This document shows positions 1 to 8,305 of a stretch of DNA of 64,000 nt, piece after piece. The stretch's first letter is position 1, and every line of letters starts with the position of its first letter. The translations under genes were made by a program, and so were the position numbers. The stretch is from assembly GCA_963205185.1 (NCBI GenBank), contig CAUJHZ010000041.1, positions 1 to 64,000 on the forward strand, read 5' to 3'. A model generated the notes under the pieces. It was given only the letters and a program-made list of their open reading frames with translations, was not told the DNA's origin and searched no databases. Source of the stretch: Planctomycetota bacterium (lineage in GTDB: Bacteria; Planctomycetota; Phycisphaerae; Phycisphaerales; UBA5793).

Positions 1-2
1 GC

Positions 3-74
3 GCCACCGAGCAGACGGCCCGCCACACCAAGCGCCTCGTCGAGGCATCTACGAAGGGACTGGCCTTCGGATGA
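3..74 (+). CDS. C-terminal end of an unidentified protein (partial)
   Basis: The third reading frame is open from the left edge and stops at TGA 72-74, giving a 23-residue tail ending in KGLAFG. The stop overlaps the ATG of the next gene as ATGA, the usual sign of translational coupling in one operon. The rest lies outside the window, so no function can be assigned. The downstream genes look phage-derived, so this may be the end of another gene of that cassette, but this is inference. Confidence 0.5.
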   Translation, partial: ATEQTARHTKRLVEASTKGLAFG

Positions 75-871
75 GCACGGAAGTTCAGGAACGCGGCATC
101 AGTCGAACGACCAGCAGCGGCCGGAGCCCATCGACCGAGCGTCTGTACTGGGTGCGCGGCACGAGTGATGATCTTGAGGCGCTCGCCGCACTCGAAGCCG
201 ACGTGCCATCGTTCTACGGCGGCCTGCCGCTCTACCAGGTGCGTGTCGAAGAGGCCGGCCCCGATCTCTACGACGGAACGGTGATCTATCAGGTCGAATC
301 ATCGACCGATTCACCTGACACCGGCGAGAGCACGTTCACCTTCGAGACCGGCGGCGGCAGCGAGCACATCACCCAGTCATCGGCCACGATCGCTTCGTAC
401 GCGCCGCCCGGAAAGACCGCGCCGGACTTCAAGGGCGCCATCGGCGTCACCGCCGACAGTGTCGAGGGTGTGGACATCGTGGTGCCGGTCTACCAGTTCA
501 CCGAGACGCACTACCTCGACGACAGTCTGGTGACGCCCGCTTATAAAGGTACGCTCTTCGCCCTCACCGGCCGGGTGAACGATGCCCCGTTCAAGGGCTT
601 CAACGCGGGTGAGTGCCTGTTCCTGGGCGTGAGCGGCTCCAAACGGGGCCAGGGCGACTGGGAACTGACGTTCCGCTTCGCCTCGCGCCCGAATCGCACC
701 GGGTTGAGCATCGGCGACATCACCGGCATCGACAAAAAGGGTTGGGAGTACCTCTGGGTCAGATATGCCGAAGCCGAGGACGCCGGCGCCGGCGCGCTGG
801 TGAAGCGGCCCGTCGCGGTCTACGTCGAGCGTGTCTACGAGAGCGGCGACTTCACGGGTCTGGGCATATGA
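71..871 (+). CDS. Hypothetical protein, phage-like cassette
   Basis: This 266-residue soluble protein has no signal peptide or membrane segment. The sequence is rich in Thr, Gly and acidic residues and looks beta-rich, with an aromatic C-terminal half (GWEYLWVRYAEAED). I do not recognise a catalytic motif. It starts with ATG inside the ATGA overlap of the preceding gene and ends 5 bases before the convergent GNAT gene. Position and coupling suggest a structural or tail-associated protein of a degenerate phage-like cassette, which I infer from layout rather than from a domain. It could equally be an unrelated conserved planctomycete protein. Confidence 0.6.
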   Translation: MSTEVQERGISRTTSSGRSPSTERLYWVRGTSDDLEALAALEADVPSFYGGLPLYQVRVEEAGPDLYDGTVIYQVESSTDSPDTGESTFTFETGGGSEHITQSSATIASYAPPGKTAPDFKGAIGVTADSVEGVDIVVPVYQFTETHYLDDSLVTPAYKGTLFALTGRVNDAPFKGFNAGECLFLGVSGSKRGQGDWELTFRFASRPNRTGLSIGDITGIDKKGWEYLWVRYAEAEDAGAGALVKRPVAVYVERVYESGDFTGLGI

Positions 872-876
872 AGCCA

Positions 877-1374
877 TCACTCGACCATGCTGAACTCGGC
901 CGCGTACTTCACGAGGCCCGCACCATGCGGCATCGACCCGGCGCGGAGTTCAAGTGCCTGGAACGCATCACCGCCCCCATACTCATCGTGCAGCCCGAAC
1001 TGAGATGCAGCCACGAACCCGAAACGGCTGTAGTACGCCGGCTCGCCCAGCACAACGGCCCATCCGGCATCCAGCGACCGGCACGCGTCGAGCCCGGCTT
1101 CGATCAGCGCCGCGCCGATCCCACGCCGCCGGTGCGATTCGAGCACGGCAACCGGAGCGAGCCCAACGCCGGCCGCGCCGGATTCAGCACGCACCGGACT
1201 GAATGCGACGTGGCCGACCACGCGATCCTCATCAATCGCCACCATCGACACAGTCAGGTGACCGCGTTGCCGCAATGCATCCACAAGCCGCGCTTCCGCG
1301 TCCGTCTGAAACGACGCGGCGAGCACTGCGTGGATGGAGTCTGCGTCTCGTGGTTCCTCAGGGCGAATCAGCAC
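877..1374 (-). CDS. GNAT-family N-acetyltransferase
   Basis: A 165-residue acetyltransferase of the GNAT fold, predicted to transfer acetyl from acetyl-CoA to an amine; the substrate is unknown. The N-terminal strand (LIRPEEPRDADSI) is typical. The acetyl-CoA pyrophosphate loop is seen as HRRRGIGAALIEAGLD near residues 80-95, matching the R/Q-x-x-G-x-G/A signature. The later GEPAYYSRFGF segment is characteristic of YhbS-like members. The start is GTG at 1374, preceded by a GGAGG box about eight bases upstream. The gene faces against both neighbours and interrupts an otherwise plus-strand cassette, so it looks like an independently acquired cargo gene. Confidence 0.88.
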   Translation of the reverse strand: MLIRPEEPRDADSIHAVLAASFQTDAEARLVDALRQRGHLTVSMVAIDEDRVVGHVAFSPVRAESGAAGVGLAPVAVLESHRRRGIGAALIEAGLDACRSLDAGWAVVLGEPAYYSRFGFVAASQFGLHDEYGGGDAFQALELRAGSMPHGAGLVKYAAEFSMVE

Positions 1375-1436
1375 CGTTCATCCTCCAGCGCGGCCCGGCC
1401 GTCGCGCGGGCTGCCGATTGTACGGGGAATGCACCC

Positions 1437-2231
1437 ATGAGTGGCGACGCCCTGCGCAAGGTGAAGTCCGGCGACCCGCTCAGAATCCCTGCCGGGGCCT
1501 ACAACGCCTTCGTCGATGCCGCCATCGATCTGCGCCACCGCCAGCATGAGGAAAGTCGCGAGCCGCAGCGCCTTCGCCGCGACAACGACATCATCCTCGT
1601 GCTCAACTCGACGGGTTCGACCGTGAACCGCTTCGGCGTGCTGGCCATCACGGACCCGATCATCGCCCCCACTGATGCTCTCGAACTTGAGCGTGTCGCG
1701 TTCACGGGCGTGGTTCCCGCCGCCGAGCATGCCGGGAAGTTCGCGATTCTCCTCGAGACCGCCGCGCCCGGCGCCATCGTCCGCGCCGCCATGGGCGGCG
1801 TGGTGCCGGTGAAGATCGGCATGGCCAGTGCTGACGATGAGTTCGCGGATGTCTCACCTGGATTCACCGACCGGCTGTTGAGCGGCGACAGTGGCGCGGC
1901 ACAGATCCTGTGGGTCGAAGAGTCGATCAGCACGACGCGACAAGCGATCGTCCGCCTGCCCGCGGGCGGCGCATCGGTTTGTCTCGCTTCGAACAGTGGC
2001 CTGGCCTTCGACGCCAACGGCTGTCTCAAGATCGACACTACCGTGAACAGCACCGTGCAGCTCACGCTCGTCACCGGCGTCACGCACGCCATCGTCGGTA
2101 ACGTGCTGCGCATCACGGCCCAGCGATCGATCATCACGCTCTCGCGCAACGTGGCCGGCGTGGTCATCGGCGTCGGCGCCACGCCCACCACGGACCAGAC
2201 CAGCGATGTCAACCTTGAAAGTTGTCCGTAA
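1437..2231 (+). CDS. Hypothetical protein, phage-like cassette
   Basis: A 264-residue protein starting at ATG 1437 (MSGDALRKVKSGDPLRIP). The frame is open further upstream, but that part lies antisense to the GNAT gene and has no protein-like character. The middle part is beta-rich and repetitive in hydrophobic/Gly pattern (GVVPVKIGMASADDEFADV), and the C-terminal third is Thr/Val-rich. There are no membrane segments and no known catalytic motif. It ends with TAATG, sharing a base with the next gene's start. Probably a virion-like or baseplate-like protein family in planctomycete genomes, but that is a guess from context. Confidence 0.6.
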   Translation: MSGDALRKVKSGDPLRIPAGAYNAFVDAAIDLRHRQHEESREPQRLRRDNDIILVLNSTGSTVNRFGVLAITDPIIAPTDALELERVAFTGVVPAAEHAGKFAILLETAAPGAIVRAAMGGVVPVKIGMASADDEFADVSPGFTDRLLSGDSGAAQILWVEESISTTRQAIVRLPAGGASVCLASNSGLAFDANGCLKIDTTVNSTVQLTLVTGVTHAIVGNVLRITAQRSIITLSRNVAGVVIGVGATPTTDQTSDVNLESCP

Positions 2232-3187
2232 TGCCTCTCATCTTCGGTCCATCCGGCAATGCGCTCCTGCTCGGTCCGACCGGCCTGCCCGCGACGAGCA
2301 CGAAGTGCTGCTGCTGCAAAGAGGGCGAAGACTGTCCGCACTGCCTGTGCTGCGAGTGCTGGGTGTGCGGCGACGGGATCAAGCACGCGCTTCCGACCGC
2401 GGGCTGCCACAACGCGAGCGGCAAGGCCTGTCTGACCGTGACGCTCAGCGGCCTGACGTTCGTGACGAACTGCCGGACATTTCGGGGGAATGACTGCGTG
2501 GCCGCGCCGGGCACGTGGGCGTCGTACAAGTACCTCTCCGCCGCGATGCCCGATCTGGTGTTGCCTTTCAATTGGAACGACGGTGCGCACACGCCCATCC
2601 GCGACCCCGACCTGCCGTGCGCTGAGATCGCGCCCGGCACGGTCTGCCGCCAGTGGCACATGTGCGTCGTGCTGCCGGATACTGGCATCGACGCCACGCA
2701 GTACGTCAACGCGAACTGCACCGGCACGAGCAACACGTTCAGCGTGCTCATCACCAGCGCCGTGCTCGACTACCAGGTCGTCGGGACGACGCGCCGCTTC
2801 ATCCTCTGGGTCACCGCCTCGCCCGCCGGCACCATCCCGATCCCCATCTTCTTCGGCGCGGCGAGTTTTGATGCCCGACAGTGCGCCAACTACTCGACCT
2901 GGCCGCTGGTCATCCCCAACGGCCTGACCAGCACCGCCTGCCTGTGCGGCGGATCAGGCACAGCGATGCATCCGGCCGCGACAGGCGGCACGGCGACATT
3001 GACAATGGCATGTGATACGGATTGCAGTGGATTCAATGGTGGCGCGGGGCTGGCATCAATCGAGGCGTCGGGCCCGCGGATCGCGCCGCACCGGTTAGTG
3101 GATGCGGCCGCAGTTGATTTGGCAGATGCGCGCGAGGAGCGGCGGCTCGGGTGTCTGAACTGCCGCAAACGGAGATCGACCGCATGA
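2231..3187 (+). CDS. Cysteine-rich hypothetical protein, phage-like cassette
   Basis: A 318-residue protein whose start codon overlaps the stop of the previous gene (TAATG). The N-terminal region carries a dense cysteine cluster around residues 22-43 (CCCCKEGEDCPHCLCCECWV), likely a metal-binding or disulphide-rich knot. More scattered cysteines (ACLCGGSG, CDTDCSGF) follow, and a short basic tail with a CxxC pair (LGCLNCRKRR). I do not recognise the family. The cluster resembles neither a classical zinc finger nor a haem motif. Coupling to the upstream gene suggests a shared role. The next 95 bases before the convergent wHTH gene hold nothing I can identify. Confidence 0.6.
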   Translation: MPLIFGPSGNALLLGPTGLPATSTKCCCCKEGEDCPHCLCCECWVCGDGIKHALPTAGCHNASGKACLTVTLSGLTFVTNCRTFRGNDCVAAPGTWASYKYLSAAMPDLVLPFNWNDGAHTPIRDPDLPCAEIAPGTVCRQWHMCVVLPDTGIDATQYVNANCTGTSNTFSVLITSAVLDYQVVGTTRRFILWVTASPAGTIPIPIFFGAASFDARQCANYSTWPLVIPNGLTSTACLCGGSGTAMHPAATGGTATLTMACDTDCSGFNGGAGLASIEASGPRIAPHRLVDAAAVDLADAREERRLGCLNCRKRRSTA

Positions 3188-3282
3188 AGCCGCAGAGAAG
3201 CCATCGACGTCGGCAGGACGATTGACGGTGCCGGCTGCCTTACGGGCCGCGGGACGACAAGCTCCCCCGCGGATCGATGGCT

Positions 3283-3708
3283 CTACTTCGCCGTATACTG
3301 GCCGCGCCCCTTCTTCTTGAAGAGGTCCTTGCGTTTGAGCAGGGTGATGTTGACCATCGTCCGGAAGTTTCCGGAGTGGGTCTTGTATCCGGCATCCTGA
3401 ACGGCTTGAGCTGCCTCCGCAACTCCCATCGTCTTGCCCGTCAATACCTCACGCAGGGCGGCGTGAAGTGGCACCTTGTTCGTCGCACGGGTGGTTGCGG
3501 CACTGGTCCGGCGACCGCGCCTGTTCTTCGCGCCGTTGGTTGTTAACGGTGCAGAGCCTTCCAGCGCCGCAATCTCGGCGTCCAACCGCTCCAGTTCTCT
3601 CGCCATCTCGATGCGCTTGACCTCGAGTGCGCTGGCGTGCGCGGCTCGGCGTTCGATCTCGCGGCGAAGATCGGTTGTGGAAATGCGGGCGAGTTTGGGT
3701 CGGGGCAT
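3283..3708 (-). CDS. Small coiled-coil plus HARE-HTH-like protein
   Basis: A 141-residue basic protein. Residues about 10-52 form a predicted coiled coil (REIERRAAHASALEVKRIE). A Thr/Arg-rich linker follows, then a winged-helix-like C-terminal domain (PLHAALREVLTGKTMGVAEA) ending in a basic KKKGRGQYTAK wing. The pattern fits the HARE-HTH group of DNA-binding modules. A GGAGAG box lies upstream of the ATG at 3708. It is transcribed in the same direction as the ATPase-ParB-recombinase group but is separated from it by about 200 bases. It could be a DNA-binding accessory of that module or an independent gene. Confidence 0.75.
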   Translation of the reverse strand: MPRPKLARISTTDLRREIERRAAHASALEVKRIEMARELERLDAEIAALEGSAPLTTNGAKNRRGRRTSAATTRATNKVPLHAALREVLTGKTMGVAEAAQAVQDAGYKTHSGNFRTMVNITLLKRKDLFKKKGRGQYTAK

Positions 3709-3907
3709 ATCGTTCTCTCCAGAACTGCGTGAATGAAGTTCACATCAACGGAACGAGGGCGATCAGCCTCGTAGCGAGACTCGTTGCTTACTCTAGTCGC
3801 GAATATAGCCCGGGGCGGCCAGCCTCTGTGCCGTCCAAGCTCCTTCCGCCCGCTCCATTCAACCTACGAAGCAGATAGTGATGACGGCGCTGCGTGTGCC
3901 CAACCTA

Positions 3908-4825
3908 TCAGGACGCGGCTTTGCAGATCGTGGTTGTCCTGAATGACGGCGACAGTCTGCGCCTGAGTCGGTAGTAGGTGGCGCGCGACCGCCCGGTCAC
4001 GCGAGCGAAGGCTTCAATCCGATCCCTCTCTGTCGAATAGGTGGGATCAAGCGCGAGTTCGGCGACGATGGCGAGATGTCGATCACTCAGCATCATCTGG
4101 AGGAGGCTGACCTTCCAGTCGCGGAATCCTGCCTCACGAAGCTTCTGAGCCTTGGCGTACCAGCGCATCGACACGGCTTGCACCGCGGACAGATGCGCCC
4201 CGATGAACTGGTGGATCTCCTCGTCCCGGCACCATTGCCGCGCCTGGGCATGGACACTGTCATTCGTGGGATCAAAGTGGATGATGATCGCCCGATCCTC
4301 GAGGGCGCGAACGTTCGCATTGAGTGAGCGCCATTCGTTGGCGATCAGAATCACGGGGCTCTTGGTTTCGAACGCGGAGGGCGGCCCCGAACCGTTCATC
4401 GTGGCGTGCGTCAGCCACGAGACGCGCTTGGTCAATCGGCTCTCACATAGGGGTTTGAGCAATCGCACGCAATCGCTGTTGGCGTAGAGCCGATCGACGT
4501 CGTCGAGCACGACCGGCTGGTCTCGGTGATCCCACAGACCCCGGTAGATGCCAAAGGGCTGCGCATGTCCCTCCACGTAGAGCGGCCCCGCCCCGGATCG
4601 AGCGCGAACCGCGAGCATCCGCCGCACTCGCTCCGACTTCCCGGTGCCATGACGACCGATGATCAAGAGCAGATCAAGCGCTCCGCTGGCCACTCGATCG
4701 ACGTAAAGGTCCAAATCCTGATAGCTCGCGACCGTAATCGCGTCTGTCGGCAAACTCGGCTGATCGCCGGCGCGGCTCATCACCGAGGGAGGGCGGAGAA
4801 TGAAAACCGTGAGATTTTGAGACAC
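3908..4825 (-). CDS. AAA-type P-loop ATPase of recombinase/ParB module
   Basis: A 305-residue predicted ATPase. Walker A is visible as IGRHGTGKS (residues ~56-64) and Walker B as PVVLDDVD (~103-110). A sensor-1-like VILIANEW follows, and an arginine-rich helix-turn-helix-like tail (VTGRSRATYYRLRRRL) that may bind DNA. The fold is reminiscent of TniB/IstB-like DNA-transposition ATPases, but I cannot place it in a named family. It is the last gene of a minus-strand series recombinase - ParB-like - RepB-like - ATPase, 19 bases after the RepB-like stop. The start is uncertain: GTG 4825 is 15 bases from the AGGAGG at 4841-4846. An ATG at 4780 is the alternative, and an out-of-frame 17-codon ORF (4833-4780) has the better-placed ribosome site. 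Confidence 0.75.
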   Translation of the reverse strand: MSQNLTVFILRPPSVMSRAGDQPSLPTDAITVASYQDLDLYVDRVASGALDLLLIIGRHGTGKSERVRRMLAVRARSGAGPLYVEGHAQPFGIYRGLWDHRDQPVVLDDVDRLYANSDCVRLLKPLCESRLTKRVSWLTHATMNGSGPPSAFETKSPVILIANEWRSLNANVRALEDRAIIIHFDPTNDSVHAQARQWCRDEEIHQFIGAHLSAVQAVSMRWYAKAQKLREAGFRDWKVSLLQMMLSDRHLAIVAELALDPTYSTERDRIEAFARVTGRSRATYYRLRRRLSPSFRTTTICKAAS

Positions 4826-4844
4826 AGCCGCATTCTCGACCCTC

Positions 4845-5741
4845 CTACCGCGTACCGAGGTCCGTGGCTTCGGCGAGCTTCTCGAACTCGCCCATGATGT
4901 CCGGGTACTCTCGCGCGAGGAACTTCACTACGGCGGTGTTCTCGAGCAGTCGCCGGATGAAGCCGACCGCCAGAACGAGGTTGAGCACGTTTCTGCCGTG
5001 CGACTCTTCGATCTGCCGAAAGTCCTGCTCGATGGTCTGCATTTCGCGCTCAATCCGCGCGATGTCGTCGGCTCGGAGCCCCTCGATCTCCTTTGGCTGC
5101 TCCGCTTCGACGAGCTGTTCCTGGGCGGTCGCGGCGACGAGGCACTTGGCATAGGAAGCGGAGAAGTTGTGCGCGGCGCCCATCAGTTCCGCCATCTCGA
5201 TCTGCCGCATCGGAAGGACTCGGCGATACTCCCGCAGCGCCCCCGGGGCAATGAGGCGCTCCTTGAGGAGTTCAACCGCTTCAGGGCAGATGCCTTCGAG
5301 CATGTCGCGCTTCTTGCGAATCGCCGTGATATCCACGTCCAGAGTCTCGGCGAGCCTCTGCTCCGAAACGCCGTTTCCGAGCGCCTTCATGATCATGAAG
5401 TGCTCCTGAATCGGGGCAATCTGGTTCACCTTGTGGTTGTAGGTGAATGTCTCGTCATCGGTGGCGATCAGGCAGAAGACCTCCGTGTGACCTGCATCCT
5501 TGAGAACGTGGTATCTCAGATGACCGTCCACGATGAGGAATCGCGCGTCCTTTCCCACTGAACCGTTCTGCGGAAAGACAACGATCGGCTCGATGATGCC
5601 AACCTGGGCGATAGACGCGGCGATGCGCCGGTACTTCCTCGAACTCTTGGTCGATTTCTGCACCGCGCGCAATGGAAGAAGGCTGTCCAGCGGAATCACC
5701 CTGCCTTGGGGCTCAAATGCCATCTTGACGCGCGCCGGCAC
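4845..5741 (-). CDS. ParB/RepB-like DNA-binding partition-type protein
   Basis: A 298-residue protein with a ParB-type N-terminal domain (IPLDSLLPLR, then IAQVGIIEPIVVFP and FLIVDGHLRYHVL). The usual arginine-rich GERR box is replaced by DGHLRY, so CTPase activity needs testing. A central helix-turn-helix region (LAETLDVDITAIRKKRDMLE) and a helical RepB-like C-terminal half follow, with a predicted coiled coil at about residues 210-245. It begins with GTG at 5741, three bases after the stop of the upstream ParB-like gene, with GGGAGG inside that gene's end as ribosome site. It probably acts with the neighbouring ParB-like protein and ATPase. There is no ParA gene here, so ordinary plasmid partition is unlikely. 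Confidence 0.82.
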   Translation of the reverse strand: MPARVKMAFEPQGRVIPLDSLLPLRAVQKSTKSSRKYRRIAASIAQVGIIEPIVVFPQNGSVGKDARFLIVDGHLRYHVLKDAGHTEVFCLIATDDETFTYNHKVNQIAPIQEHFMIMKALGNGVSEQRLAETLDVDITAIRKKRDMLEGICPEAVELLKERLIAPGALREYRRVLPMRQIEMAELMGAAHNFSASYAKCLVAATAQEQLVEAEQPKEIEGLRADDIARIEREMQTIEQDFRQIEESHGRNVLNLVLAVGFIRRLLENTAVVKFLAREYPDIMGEFEKLAEATDLGTR

Positions 5742-5744
5742 TGC

Positions 5745-6629
5745 TCAGTTCCTCCCGTTGGCAATTTGGTCGGCCAGGTACTGAGGCATCTCGTCCAGTG
5801 CTTCAGCACGCAACAGGGTGACGAAGTTCACATCGCGCAACAGCTGCCTGACGGCGGAGACGACGAACAGGAGCCGTGTTTCACACATCTTGGCCTTCTT
5901 GATGACGGTTCGCTGTCGCGTCATTTCCCGCTGGTACGCTCGCATCAAACCGTTTGAATCGACCGCCTCCCTCGGGTTACCGCGGCCGGGATGTCCTCGC
6001 CCCCGAATGCGCCGCACCTCGATGAGCTTCCTGGCGCGGAGCAGTTCCTTGCCGCGGAGGCTCTTCTTTTCATACGCATCCGCCAGCGCCTTCTGCACCT
6101 CGGCATCGTCGGCGCTGGCGATTGTGATCGCGATCGACAAGGGAATCTGACCCTTCTCGACGGCGCGAACAAGCCGCTCCTCTCCCTTGTTGAGCAGCCG
6201 GATGACGCCCTTGACGTAGCTGACATGCAAGTCGGTCTTCTTGGCAATCTGGGCGTAGCTGTTGCCGCGCTCCCTCAGGGCGGTGATCTCCTTCATCAGC
6301 TCCAGAGACGTGTGAGTGCGCCGAGCCAGGTTCTCCGCCAGGCTCATGAGCAGAAGGTCCTGCTTGGACGCTTCGATCACGAACGCAGGCACCTCGGACT
6401 GCCCAAGAAGTTGGTACGCTTCCAGGCGGCCCTGACCGCAGACGAGGTCGTACTGCGGATCGCCGCCGCGGGTCTTTCGCCGAGCGACGGTCACGGGCCG
6501 TTTCAGTCCCAGGTTCGAGATGTTCGTGACGATCTGCTTGAACTTCTCCTTGCCCCGCGAACGGGGGTTGATCACCGTGATCCGATCGATCGGGATCATC
6601 TCGATTTTCCGGCGGCGGTCATTTGTCAT
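5745..6629 (-). CDS. ParB-like protein (ParB N-terminal domain)
   Basis: A 294-residue ParB-family protein. The start is ATG 6629 (MTNDRRRKIEMIPIDRI), which overlaps the recombinase stop as ATGA; the longer open frame upstream is antiparallel background. The N-terminal domain shows the ParB layout: IPIDRITVINPRSR, then LGLKRPVTVARR, YDLVCGQGRLEAYQLLG (the GQGRLEA box) and an ENLARR motif. A helix-turn-helix follows (SYAQIAKKTDLHVSYVKGVI). The sequence keeps the Arg and acidic residues of the nucleotide-binding boxes better than its neighbour. It is co-translated with the recombinase, suggesting a role in recombination, element maintenance or target choice. Confidence 0.85.
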   Translation of the reverse strand: MTNDRRRKIEMIPIDRITVINPRSRGKEKFKQIVTNISNLGLKRPVTVARRKTRGGDPQYDLVCGQGRLEAYQLLGQSEVPAFVIEASKQDLLLMSLAENLARRTHTSLELMKEITALRERGNSYAQIAKKTDLHVSYVKGVIRLLNKGEERLVRAVEKGQIPLSIAITIASADDAEVQKALADAYEKKSLRGKELLRARKLIEVRRIRGRGHPGRGNPREAVDSNGLMRAYQREMTRQRTVIKKAKMCETRLLFVVSAVRQLLRDVNFVTLLRAEALDEMPQYLADQIANGRN

Positions 6630-8173
6630 GCGGCCTCCTCGATCCGCGCGCACTCCGCGAGGGCCAGAAAGAACTCGAGCGTGTCGAATCGATAGGTATC
6701 GATGCGGGCGCCGTTCTGCTCGTGGAGCAGCAGCTTTGGCCACTCGACATCCAGCCTCGGGATGAGGTAGTAATCCGAAGGCTGGTCGTTGGCGGGGTCC
6801 ATGCGCACCACGATCATGATGTCCGGCAGCGGCTTCTCACCGAACCGCACCAGCCACCGGTTGGCCCCGGCAGTGGTTTGGCGGCAGCGGGAGAGCACCA
6901 TCGATGCGCTGTACAGGCCGTTGATGACCAGCAGATTGGACTTCTCATCGTGCTCGATCGTCGCTCCGACCGTCTCCAGGTCCTGCACCACGTCGCCCAG
7001 CAGGTTCGGGTAGACCTGGCGCAGGCGGCGGTTGATCTCGATGTACTCGAAGTCCCGATCGGGTGTGTAGCCCGCTTGCCGGTAGGCCTGGACCAGACTC
7101 CCGAATCGCGCTCGATAGGCGGCGCTCGATGGCCCCTCACCATCGTCGATGAGTGCTCCCGAGAGGTATCCCTGTGCCGCGAGAAGCGTCTGGAGCCGCT
7201 GGATCATCTCGCCATCGGTGAATCGACGGTTCCGTTCCTGGATAATCCCGCGCGCCGTGAAGAACGCTTCCGGATCAACAATGGAGTCGAACACGGCGTC
7301 GGCGCGAACCCACGTCTCAGAAGGATTAACGATCCGCTTCTTCTTGAGTTTGAACGAAATCCGATTCCATACGTTGTTCCCGATGTACTTTTCGTTCGTG
7401 AGAATCTGGTGAATGCTGCCGCGCGACCAGGCGCGGCCCAGGTCAGTCACGACACCTTGCGCATTGAGTCGGTCGGCAATCTCCCGCTCCGTGCGGCCCT
7501 CTTCGATGAACATCCGGTAGATCGATCGCACAACCTTGACTTCATCGTCCGGCCCACGCACGAGGACGACCCGGTCAGTCTGCAGACTCTTGTGCTCGCC
7601 GCGTTTGAGCGTTCCCTTGGATTCACCACTCTGATCGATGAGCAGGCGGCGCAATCCGAAGCCCGCCGGGCCGCCCTGGCGGTATCCCATCTGAATGAGC
7701 TTGCACTGGCCCTTGAAGACCTTGGCCGAAAGCTCGCGGCTGTACTCCCCCGCCATCGCCCGTTTCACACCCTTGATGATCGTGGAGACGGGACTGCCGT
7801 CATTCTCGAACTGCTCGGCGCAGTACTCGACCTGGATGCCGGCGCGCTTGCAGATGTACTCGTAGTAGGCGCTCTCGTCGGTATCCTGGAATCTTCCCCA
7901 ACGACTGACGTCGTAGACCAGGATCGCCGCGTAATCCACGGCGCCGGATTGGACATCCTGCAGCAAGCGCTTGAGCGCGGCTCGGCCCTCGACGCGCAAT
8001 CCGCTCTTGCCTTCATCGGCGTAGGTCCGGACAATCTCGTAGCCGCGCGCCGCGGCGTATTCCCGCACCACATCACTCTGGTTCTCGGTCGAATACTGCT
8101 GGTGCTCGGTCGACATCCGGATGTACTGGGCTGCACGGATCGGCCTGGCGGGCCCAGAGGGTTCGTCTTGCAT
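6626..8173 (-). CDS. Large serine recombinase
   Basis: A 515-residue site-specific recombinase of the resolvase/invertase superfamily. The N-terminal catalytic domain contains YIRMSTEHQ, where Ser is the predicted nucleophile, plus the conserved arginine segments (VSRWGRF; GEYSRELSAKVF). It is followed by a recombinase domain (EREIADRLNAQGV; SIHQILTNEKYIGNN). The C-terminal ~180 residues lack the cysteine zinc ribbon of phage integrases and carry another uncharacterised domain. The gene heads a four-gene series and its stop overlaps the ParB-like start. No attachment repeats are obvious to me. Upstream (8174-8305) there is room for a promoter but no clear box. Confidence 0.92.
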   Translation of the reverse strand: MQDEPSGPARPIRAAQYIRMSTEHQQYSTENQSDVVREYAAARGYEIVRTYADEGKSGLRVEGRAALKRLLQDVQSGAVDYAAILVYDVSRWGRFQDTDESAYYEYICKRAGIQVEYCAEQFENDGSPVSTIIKGVKRAMAGEYSRELSAKVFKGQCKLIQMGYRQGGPAGFGLRRLLIDQSGESKGTLKRGEHKSLQTDRVVLVRGPDDEVKVVRSIYRMFIEEGRTEREIADRLNAQGVVTDLGRAWSRGSIHQILTNEKYIGNNVWNRISFKLKKKRIVNPSETWVRADAVFDSIVDPEAFFTARGIIQERNRRFTDGEMIQRLQTLLAAQGYLSGALIDDGEGPSSAAYRARFGSLVQAYRQAGYTPDRDFEYIEINRRLRQVYPNLLGDVVQDLETVGATIEHDEKSNLLVINGLYSASMVLSRCRQTTAGANRWLVRFGEKPLPDIMIVVRMDPANDQPSDYYLIPRLDVEWPKLLLHEQNGARIDTYRFDTLEFFLALAECARIEEAA

Positions 8174-8305
8174 AAGTTTGAACTGCCTTCCCCGGGGTGC
8201 GGTGAGTCATCGAGTATCGCGACCGTCTCGTAGCTGAGACGGCGAACATTGTGACGAACCGATGTCCATCGGCAGTCCAATCCGCGTCCAATTCCGATCC
8301 AATCT

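Noticed and set aside
4845-6629. Plasmid partition locus
   Set aside because: Two ParB-like genes exist but no ParA or replication gene; co-translation with a recombinase points elsewhere.
6623-8233. 536-codon plus-strand frame across the recombinase
   Set aside because: Antisense to an unmistakable serine recombinase.
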